42,229 bases of DNA from an uncultured Hyphomicrobiales bacterium (lineage in GTDB: Bacteria; Pseudomonadota; Alphaproteobacteria; Rhizobiales; Hyphomicrobiaceae), in the NCBI GenBank assembly GCA_902826255.1, contig CADEEC010000007.1, positions 1 to 42,229 of the forward strand, read 5' to 3'. Every line of letters starts with the position of its first letter. Position 1 is the stretch's first letter. Shown piece by piece: positions 16,785-23,566 of this stretch. The notes below the pieces were generated by a model that had not been told where the DNA came from, searched no databases, and saw only the letters and a program-made list of their open reading frames with translations. The translations under genes and the position numbers were made by a program.

Positions 16785-17918
16785 ATGACCAAGCCCCTTT
16801 CCGGCACGCTCGTCGTCTCGCTCGATCAGGCCGTTGCCGCTCCCATGACCGCGCGGCGCCTCGCGGATGCTGGCGCGCGCGTCATCAAGCTCGAGCGGCC
16901 GGAGGGCGACTTCGCGCGCCACTATGACCACGTCGTCAAAGGCCAGAGCACGCATCACGTCTGGCTGAGCCGCGGCAAAGAGTCAGTTGTTGCCGACCTG
17001 ACCAAGCCTGAGGACCGCAAGCTGTTCGAGGCGCTTCTCGCGAAGGCCGACGTATTCCTGCAGAACCTGAAACCCGGCGCGATGGCTAGGCTCGGGTACG
17101 CACCGGAAAGGTTGCGGGAACTGCACTCGCGCCTGATCTGCTGCTCGATTTCCGGCTACGGCGACGAGGGACCCTACCGCAACCGCAAGGCCTACGACTT
17201 GCTGATCCAGGCGGAGTCGGGCCTATCCTCCATCACCGGTGGACCGGACGGACCGGCGCGCGTGGGCGTATCCCTGGTGGACATCGGCACGGGGCTGCAT
17301 GCCTACGAAGCCATCCTGGAGGCCCTGCTTCTGCGCGCGAAGACCGGCGCGGGATCTGACATCCAGGTGTCCATGTTCGATGCCATGATGGAATGGATGG
17401 CGGTGCCGTTGCTGTTCGGCGAGCACGGCGAGCCGCGCACGCGCACAGGCCTCACGCATTTCAGCCTTGCTCCCTACGGCGTATTCCAAGCCCGCGACGG
17501 CCACCCGATCCTCATCGCCATCCAGAGCGATCGTGAATGGAAAGTGCTGTGCAGCAAGGTTCTGGGCGAACCCGACCTCGGCATCGATCCGCGCTTTGCC
17601 ACCAATCCTGCGCGCGTTGCCAACAGAAGTGAGACCGACGGTTTGATCGCGCGCTACTTCGCGACCAGGGACGTGGAGGCGCTTTCGCAGCAATTAGATA
17701 AGGCCGAGATCGCGTTCGCACGCGTAAACAACGTGGTGGATGTCTTGCGCCACCCGCATTTTCGGCGTGTCGCCGTGAACTCTCCGAATGGCGAGATCAC
17801 CCTGCCGGCGCCGCCCGCGCGATTCGTTGGTGCCTCCAGTTCGGATTTCGGACCTCTGCCTGAGCTTGGGGAGCACACAGAGGCAATCCGGCGCGAGTTT
17901 CTTGGCGCACGCACTTAG
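16785..17918 (+). CDS. CaiB/BaiF family (class III) CoA transferase
   Basis: The 377-residue protein is a family III CoA transferase, which moves CoA between organic acids through an aspartyl-CoA intermediate. The catalytic Asp is expected in KAYDLLIQAESG (near residue 138). The N-terminal region LDQAVAAPMTARRLADAGARVIKLERPEGD is typical, as is SRGKESV around residue 63. It lies 30 bases behind the FAH gene and was probably transferred or co-evolved with it as a two-gene operon. The likely substrates are C4-C5 dicarboxylates or methylated acids, as in mesaconyl/itaconyl-type enzymes of this family; this is not decidable here. Confidence 0.9.
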   Translation: MTKPLSGTLVVSLDQAVAAPMTARRLADAGARVIKLERPEGDFARHYDHVVKGQSTHHVWLSRGKESVVADLTKPEDRKLFEALLAKADVFLQNLKPGAMARLGYAPERLRELHSRLICCSISGYGDEGPYRNRKAYDLLIQAESGLSSITGGPDGPARVGVSLVDIGTGLHAYEAILEALLLRAKTGAGSDIQVSMFDAMMEWMAVPLLFGEHGEPRTRTGLTHFSLAPYGVFQARDGHPILIAIQSDREWKVLCSKVLGEPDLGIDPRFATNPARVANRSETDGLIARYFATRDVEALSQQLDKAEIAFARVNNVVDVLRHPHFRRVAVNSPNGEITLPAPPARFVGASSSDFGPLPELGEHTEAIRREFLGART

Positions 17919-17992
17919 CAGTGTGCAGGCGTTTGCGCGGCAACCGGATTGGGGGCTAAGAAGGCAATATCCTGTTGCCCCGTGGAGCCGAG

Positions 17993-20638
17993 ATGAAGAC
18001 CGACACGCCGCGTCCCATCCTTCTGAAGGACTACCGGCCGCCGAGCTACCTCATCTCGCATGTCGAGCTCCACGTAGCCTTGCATCCGACGCGCACCCAG
18101 GTGCGCGCCCGCAGCAAGGTTCGGCCCAACCCGGCGGTGGCGAAGCCTGGGCCTCTGCGACTTGATGGCGAATTGCTGGAGCTGGAGGCCGTCGCGATCG
18201 ACGGCCGGACGTTGGGTCCGAAGGAGTACCGCAAGAGCGAGCGCGAGCTGGTCATATCCAGGCCGCCAGACGGTGCGTTCGAGATCGACATCACGACAAT
18301 CTGCAATCCCGAAGCCAACAAGGCCCTGACGGGGCTCTATCTGTCGAAGGGCATCTATTGCACGCAGTGCGAGGCGCAGGGCTTCCGCCGCATCACCTAC
18401 TTTCTCGACCGGCCCGATGTGCTGGCCACTTACACCGTGCGCATCGAGGCGGATCGCAAGCAGGCGCCTGTCTTGCTTTCCAACGGCAACCCCAGGGAGA
18501 AGGGCACGCTCGACGGCGGCAAGCGCCACTATGCGGTATGGCACGACCCGCACCCGAAGCCGTCCTACCTGTTTGCCCTAGTCGGCGGGGAGCTTGCCTC
18601 CGTCGCATCCGACTTCAAGACGGCATCGGGCAAGGCCGTCGACCTGCGCATCTATGTCGAGCCGGGCAAAGAGAACCGCTGCCTGTGGGCCATGGATTGC
18701 CTGAAGCGATCCATGATCTGGGACGAGAGGCGGTTCGGACGCGAATACGACCTCGACGTGTTCAACATCGTCGCCGTGTCCGATTTCAACATGGGCGCGA
18801 TGGAGAACAAGGGTCTCAATATCTTCAACGACGCGCTTGTTCTCGCCTCGCCCGAAACCGCGACCGACTTCGCTTTCTTCAACATCGAGCGCGTGATCGC
18901 ACATGAGTACTTCCACAACTGGACGGGCAACCGCATTACATGCCGCGACTGGTTCCAGCTGTGCCTCAAGGAGGGGTTGACCGTCTTCCGCGACCAGGAG
19001 TTCACGGCCGACGAGCGCTCCGCGACCGAGCAGCGGATCGACGACGTGCGGGGTTTGAAGGCGCGGCAATTCCCCGAGGACGCGGGCCCGCTCGCGCATC
19101 CGGTGCGGCCGGACCGCTACATCGAGATCAACAATTTCTATACCGCCACCGTTTACCAGAAGGGTGCCGAACTCGTCCGCATGATCCAAACGCTGCTGGG
19201 TCGGGATGGTTTCCGCAAGGGCATGGACCTCTACTTCGAGCGCCATGACGGCGAAGCCGCGACGGTGGAGGATTTCGTCACATGTTTCGAGGACGTATCG
19301 GGCCGTGATCTCAAACAGTTCATGACCTGGTATGCGCAGGCGGGCACGCCCGAGCTCGTGTGCGAGCTGAAGCACGATGCTGCGAGCCGCAGCGCCGAGT
19401 TGACGCTGAGCCAGGTCCTGCCGCCGACGCCGGGTGACGCGAAGAAGAAGCCTCTCCACATCCCCGTGAGGCTCGGTCTTCTCAGCGCAGACGGACGTGA
19501 CATCCCGCTGGTTCTGGCGTCAGGCGAGCGCGTCAAGGACGGGCTGATCGAACTGCGAAAGCGGACTGAGAAGTTCAAGTTCCGCGACGTCCCGAAGCGA
19601 CCCGTCCCTTCCGTGCTCAGGGAGTTCTCTGCGCCGGCCAACCTCACCCTGCATCGCAGTGACGAGGACCTGCGCTTCCTGATGACGCACGATAGCGATC
19701 TCTTCAATCGCTGGCAGGCGGCGCAAGACTACGCAACGCGCGTCCTGCTCGAAGCGGTTGGCGCACTGCGGAAGGGCAACCGAGCCAGTAAGCCCGATGC
19801 GCTTATTGACGCATTGGCCGGTACGCTCAACGATGAAGGGCTGGAACCAGCCTATCGGGCGCAGTTTGTCGTGCTGCCCAGCGAGAACGACCTTGCTCGC
19901 CTTGTCGGCAACGATGTCGATCCGCTCGCTATACACAAAGCGCGCAAGGCCCTGCGCAAGGCGGTCGGTACTCGGCTGCATGCGGACCTGCAGCGCGTCT
20001 ACCGCGGCATGGAAACAAAGGGCGCCTATTCCCCCGCAGCAGGTCCGGCCGGCCGCCGCGCGTTGCGAAATGTCGCTCTTGGCTATCTGGCGATGCGCGG
20101 CCGACCCGAAGACATAGCGCAGGCCGCGCAGCACTTCTCCGGCGGCAAGAACCTGACCGATGAGATCGCCGGCTTATCGGTGCTATCGGAGACAAATACA
20201 CCGGAGCGCGCCAAAGCCTTCGATGCGTTCTTCGAACGCTGGAAGGCCGATCACCTCGTCATCGATAGCTGGTTCACCTACCAAGCCGTCACGCCACTGC
20301 CGTCCGCACTGGCGACGGTGAAGAGATTGATGCGGCATCCGATATTCTCGATGGAGAACCCGAACAAAGTGAGGGCGCTGATATTCGCCTTCGCGATGGC
20401 AAACCCGGTCAACTTCAACCGTCCTGACGGTGCCGGCTATGCCTTCGTGGCAGACCGCGTGCTTGAAGTCGACAAGTTCAATCCGCAGATTGCGGCGCGC
20501 CTTCTGTCGTCCTTCCGGAGCTGGAAGGCGCTCGAGCCGGAAAGGCGCCGGGTTGCAAAGAAAACTTTGCATCACATCGCCAAAGCCAAGCCGCTTTCCA
20601 GCGACGTCTTCGAGATCGTATCGAAGATGCTCGAATAG
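17993..20638 (+). CDS. pepN: Aminopeptidase N (M1 family)
   Basis: The 881-residue zinc metallopeptidase matches the bacterial PepN class in length (E. coli 870) and removes N-terminal residues from peptides in the cytoplasm. The exopeptidase motif GAMEN is at about 268-272. The zinc site HEYFH lies at 304-308, with the third ligand Glu near 327 (CLKEGLTVFRDQEF). The four-domain PepN layout follows, ending with an all-helical C-terminal domain. The ATG at 17993, with GGAG upstream, is preferred over the upstream start at 17975. It stands alone on the plus strand; the gap of 74 bases from the CoA transferase gene allows its own promoter. Confidence 0.95.
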   Translation: MKTDTPRPILLKDYRPPSYLISHVELHVALHPTRTQVRARSKVRPNPAVAKPGPLRLDGELLELEAVAIDGRTLGPKEYRKSERELVISRPPDGAFEIDITTICNPEANKALTGLYLSKGIYCTQCEAQGFRRITYFLDRPDVLATYTVRIEADRKQAPVLLSNGNPREKGTLDGGKRHYAVWHDPHPKPSYLFALVGGELASVASDFKTASGKAVDLRIYVEPGKENRCLWAMDCLKRSMIWDERRFGREYDLDVFNIVAVSDFNMGAMENKGLNIFNDALVLASPETATDFAFFNIERVIAHEYFHNWTGNRITCRDWFQLCLKEGLTVFRDQEFTADERSATEQRIDDVRGLKARQFPEDAGPLAHPVRPDRYIEINNFYTATVYQKGAELVRMIQTLLGRDGFRKGMDLYFERHDGEAATVEDFVTCFEDVSGRDLKQFMTWYAQAGTPELVCELKHDAASRSAELTLSQVLPPTPGDAKKKPLHIPVRLGLLSADGRDIPLVLASGERVKDGLIELRKRTEKFKFRDVPKRPVPSVLREFSAPANLTLHRSDEDLRFLMTHDSDLFNRWQAAQDYATRVLLEAVGALRKGNRASKPDALIDALAGTLNDEGLEPAYRAQFVVLPSENDLARLVGNDVDPLAIHKARKALRKAVGTRLHADLQRVYRGMETKGAYSPAAGPAGRRALRNVALGYLAMRGRPEDIAQAAQHFSGGKNLTDEIAGLSVLSETNTPERAKAFDAFFERWKADHLVIDSWFTYQAVTPLPSALATVKRLMRHPIFSMENPNKVRALIFAFAMANPVNFNRPDGAGYAFVADRVLEVDKFNPQIAARLLSSFRSWKALEPERRRVAKKTLHHIAKAKPLSSDVFEIVSKMLE

Positions 20639-20802
20639 AAACACCCGCGACACAGCCAGCATATTTTTGCCTCAGTCCGCATTCGACTCTCGACAAGTCG
20701 TTGGTGCGTCAGTCAAAGTACATGTGTGATTCGTGCGGCGTGTACGGTCGAGCGAATCCGCAGTGGGCAGCATTTCTGACAATTTTGGGCGAGGGACGAG
20801 GG

Positions 20803-21771
20803 ATGGCGACGGGCACGTCACCCCTGGAAGGGGCTATTTTTGGCTGGACGTTTGCGCGGTGGCAGCCGGGCGAACGGTTTGCGGCTGGCTATGACTGGAA
20901 ACGGGTCGTTGAGCGGGCCGCGGGCCTCCATCTCATCGCCCTGACGGCAACGATGACCATGGGCTGGCACGATCCATCGGCAGCCACCGGATCGGTGGGC
21001 ACACTCGGTGCTCTCCAACTCGCCTTCCTGATGACCACTGGCGCAGCTGCAGCCTTTCTGGCTTTCCGCCGCGCCGAGGATAGCGCCCCCGCCAAAGCTG
21101 CCGACGACTCCCATAGCGAGCCGGGTGTATCCCAGCTTCTGGCCCAGATGAGCCATGAGTTGCGTACACCTCTCAACGCCATGATCGGTTTCTCCGAGGT
21201 CATGCTGCGCGAGCTGCACGGCCCCCTGGGCCACGCGCGCTACCAAGAGTACGCCTCCCACATCAATGAAAGCGGCGGACGCCTGCTGAAGGCGTCGGAG
21301 GATACGCTGGCCGTTACCGCTACGATGTCGGCGCTGATGGCAAATCGGGCCGCGGCCCGCCGCCAGAAAGTTCTCGCCGGCACGCTGCTTCAGAAGGCGT
21401 GGGGCACGGCATCTGGTCAGGACGATCAGGCTGGGTTGCACATCACCAACTGCAACGGTTGCGAGATCGAGTGCGAGCGCAGGGCGACAGAGCAGGCCCT
21501 TGAACACCTCCTCCGAGAGGCGGTGAGCCGCGTACCTTCCGGTGGCCGTATAGAAGCCAAAGGTCGGCGCCGGGGGAGCGCGCGCAGCATCGAGCTGCGG
21601 ATTGCCGGCCCGTCGGGAGCAGGCCAAGCCGGCCAGGACGCTTACGTTGCAGGCATGACCCTGCGGGTGGTGCTGGCCAGGCTATTGCTGGAAATGCAGG
21701 GCGCGACCTTGAGCCTTTGGGAAGACGAGAACGGCTGGGCAGCCTGCGTTGCCTTCCCGCCGCGCTCCTAG
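20803..21771 (+). CDS. Membrane histidine kinase-like protein with degenerate ATPase domain
   Basis: The 322-residue protein has two probable membrane segments (about 42-54 and 68-88). A HisKA dimerisation domain with an intact H-box, MSHELRTPLNAMIGFSEVM, places the phospho-acceptor His at residue 118. The C-terminal part should be a HATPase domain, but the N-box appears as QALEHLLREAV rather than NLLxNA, and the glycine-rich G1/G2 boxes (DxGxG, GxGLG) are missing; only the last strands (LLEMQGATLSLWEDENGWAACVAF) resemble the family. It could be a pseudokinase or a phosphotransfer/phosphatase component. The ATG has a GAGGG leader; the frame extends upstream to 20701 through TTG. It is convergent with the ECF sigma factor operon. 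Confidence 0.78.
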   Translation: MATGTSPLEGAIFGWTFARWQPGERFAAGYDWKRVVERAAGLHLIALTATMTMGWHDPSAATGSVGTLGALQLAFLMTTGAAAAFLAFRRAEDSAPAKAADDSHSEPGVSQLLAQMSHELRTPLNAMIGFSEVMLRELHGPLGHARYQEYASHINESGGRLLKASEDTLAVTATMSALMANRAAARRQKVLAGTLLQKAWGTASGQDDQAGLHITNCNGCEIECERRATEQALEHLLREAVSRVPSGGRIEAKGRRRGSARSIELRIAGPSGAGQAGQDAYVAGMTLRVVLARLLLEMQGATLSLWEDENGWAACVAFPPRS

Positions 21772-21784
21772 CAGGCCTGCACCG

Positions 21785-22291
21785 TCACTTCTGCGGCTCG
21801 TCGAGCACGTTACGGCGCGGGCGGACCTTCTCGCGCCACTCCATGAAGCCACGCTTCTCCGCCGCGGTCAGGTTGGCGGCAATCTCCCCATAGAGCCTAT
21901 AAACGGCTTCGCGGGCCTTCACGTCCGCGACCATGAGCCGGGCCTGCGCTTCGTCGTAGCCGCGGCGGTCGAAAGTTTCGGACGTCAATACCTTCAAGGC
22001 GTCCTCTCTGGCAGCCCGCAGGCTGGCGCGCAGCGGCTGCATGGTCTGCCGCTCCTCCAAAGTCAGCTTCCACAACTCCCTTCGACGGTTCTCAGACAGG
22101 GTGCTGGTGTAGGTCAGAAGGTTGGGAACCACGTTGCCGGCTTTCTGCTCAGCCAGATCGAAGCGATTGCGCCAGAGAAATCCGCCCGTTGCCCCAATCA
22201 GGATGAGGTTGAAAGCCAGAGATGCAAACAGGGCAATCGCCAACCATCGTCCTGTCGCCGGCCTGTCCACGTCTACCGAGGTCATCGTCAT
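21785..22291 (-). CDS. Periplasmic sensor protein, CpxP/ZraP/CnrX-like
   Basis: The 168-residue protein has one N-terminal membrane anchor (about 16-38) followed by a long helical periplasmic part. That part has the spaced LxLxxRQxMxPLRxxLRxAREDAL-like pattern (about 75-100) and a later LTAAEKRGFMEW motif, typical of heavy-metal-sensing or Spy/CpxP-fold proteins. Such proteins bind metal ions or misfolded protein and signal to an anti-sigma factor (as CnrX does to CnrY). The start overlaps the anti-sigma gene stop by ATGA, so the two products are probably made in fixed proportion. No His-rich metal site is visible in the anchor-proximal loop, so the signal is uncertain. Confidence 0.75.
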   Translation of the reverse strand: MTMTSVDVDRPATGRWLAIALFASLAFNLILIGATGGFLWRNRFDLAEQKAGNVVPNLLTYTSTLSENRRRELWKLTLEERQTMQPLRASLRAAREDALKVLTSETFDRRGYDEAQARLMVADVKAREAVYRLYGEIAANLTAAEKRGFMEWREKVRPRRNVLDEPQK

Positions 22292-22809
22292 AGGACGTCC
22301 TCATCGAGCGGATCTGTGACAGCCAAGTTGTATGTAACGCCGGACGTATCGTTTGCGCCGGTCAGCGTGGGTACAATCTGTTGCGGGATATTGGACAAGC
22401 CAATGTACACCCCTACCATCAGCGACGCTGCCAGAACCGCGGCCTTGCGCAGGTCGGCCGGCAGAACGCCGCGCCGGTGCGCCGCCGAGGACCCAACTGC
22501 GGCAGTGTCACGCCCGGAACCGGGTACGGGATCGCCGATGCTAATGATGCGCGGCGAGCGCTGCGCCGCCACCACGATGCGATCCGCCAAGGCCGCCTCG
22601 ACCGCCAGAGACGGTAACGGTGCCCGCTCCAAAACGCGATCAAGGGCGACAGACTCGCTCAAAAGCCGCTGCGCGGCCCTGTCGCGCGCCACGAGTTGAG
22701 CCGCGGCGGCGCGCGCATCCACCGGCCACCGCGTCCGGTCGCCGCCATAGACATCGAGCAGCCGCTCGAACTCGGGCAAGGTCATGATCGTGGTGCTCGT
22801 GTTCGTCAT
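22288..22809 (-). CDS. Anti-sigma factor-like single-pass membrane protein
   Basis: The 173-residue protein has a cytoplasmic N-terminal helical region (about 1-80), a linker, one membrane segment (about 122-141: AVLAASLMVGVYIGLSNIP) and a short periplasmic tail. The N-terminus opens with MTLPEFERLLDVYGGDRTRWP, a pattern seen in anti-sigma proteins paired with alphaproteobacterial ECF factors; there is no His/Cys zinc motif (ZAS). It starts 33 bases after the sigma gene and overlaps the periplasmic sensor gene. It should hold the sigma factor at the membrane until the periplasmic partner senses a signal. The function is inferred from position and topology. Confidence 0.75.
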   Translation of the reverse strand: MTNTSTTIMTLPEFERLLDVYGGDRTRWPVDARAAAAQLVARDRAAQRLLSESVALDRVLERAPLPSLAVEAALADRIVVAAQRSPRIISIGDPVPGSGRDTAAVGSSAAHRRGVLPADLRKAAVLAASLMVGVYIGLSNIPQQIVPTLTGANDTSGVTYNLAVTDPLDEDVL

Positions 22810-22842
22810 TGTTCAAATCCTGCTTCTTATTTCCGCACGGCC

Positions 22843-23454
22843 TCAACTCGCATCCGGCAGCAGCCCCTGCCATTCTTCCTTCAGAGCGACCTTCAGTGCC
22901 CTGCGCGCGCGCGCAAGCAGGGACTCGACTGCCTCGTCGGATATGCCCATCGCATCGCCCACCTCGATCTGGCTCATACCCTCGTAGTGAAACAGGGTGA
23001 GCGCCAAACGCTGCCGGTCTGGCAGCCCCTTGAGCGCCGCATCGACGCGAACCTCGAGATCACGCTCCACCATTTGCCTAACCTGACCCGCCGGCTCGCT
23101 TTCTTCCGGCACCGCATCCGTAACAACCGTATTCTTCCTTGCGCGCACCCGATCGATGCTCAAATTCGAAACCACCCGCCGCAGCCACGGCCGCACGCCA
23201 CCTTCGCCAAGCTCAAGCGACGCTGCATTTCGCCAAAGGCGCAGGAGTGCCTCTTGCGCCACATCTTCGGCCTCTGCGTCGTCCCGAAGCATGCGTCTGG
23301 CGATAGCCAGAACCGTCGGCAGGTGGCGCTCGACCAGCTTGCGGTACGCCTGAGCGTCGCCAGAAGGCACGCGCACAAGCAATGCCGCATCGTCTTCGGC
23401 ATCCTCAGGCCCAGACCGCAGCGGCGGACCGGCCCCAATTCTCTGCGCTAACAC
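22843..23454 (-). CDS. ECF-type RNA polymerase sigma factor
   Basis: The 203-residue protein has region 2 (about 30-100, with LRDDAEAEDVAQEALLRLWR and WLRRVVSNLSIDRVR) and region 4 (about 135-190, with LPDRQRLALTLFHYEGMSQIEVGDAMGIS), separated by a short linker, and no regions 1 or 3. It therefore belongs to the extracytoplasmic-function group. GTG is the probable start, with GAGGG about nine bases upstream. It is followed by the anti-sigma-like and periplasmic sensor genes, forming an apparent signalling operon, and starts 112 bases downstream of glnE on the same strand. Autoregulation is likely, but no clear -35/-10 pair was identified. Confidence 0.92.
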   Translation of the reverse strand: MLAQRIGAGPPLRSGPEDAEDDAALLVRVPSGDAQAYRKLVERHLPTVLAIARRMLRDDAEAEDVAQEALLRLWRNAASLELGEGGVRPWLRRVVSNLSIDRVRARKNTVVTDAVPEESEPAGQVRQMVERDLEVRVDAALKGLPDRQRLALTLFHYEGMSQIEVGDAMGISDEAVESLLARARRALKVALKEEWQGLLPDAS

Positions 23455-23507
23455 CGGTGCGACCCTCGAAACTCCAATTCTTGCGTATCAGTGCGAACTT
23501 AGAGCAA

Positions 23508-23532
23508 TTTCACGGGCTCAATGCCTGTGAAA
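23508..23532 (-). terminator. Hairpin between glnE and the ECF sigma operon
   Basis: The arms TTTCACGGGC and GCCTGTGAAA form a 10-bp stem with one G-U or A-C position and a 5-base loop, 34 bases after the glnE stop. The T-run after it on the minus strand is weak, so it may be an imperfect terminator or a regulatory hairpin upstream of the sigma gene. Confidence 0.45.
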
Positions 23533-23566
23533 CGGCGTTGGCGCGGTTTCCCGTCGCTCCGGGCTT

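Noticed and set aside
21773-21782. 10-bp palindrome GCAGGCCTGC after the HisKA gene
   Set aside because: It is short, fully self-complementary without a loop, and expected by chance in GC-rich DNA.
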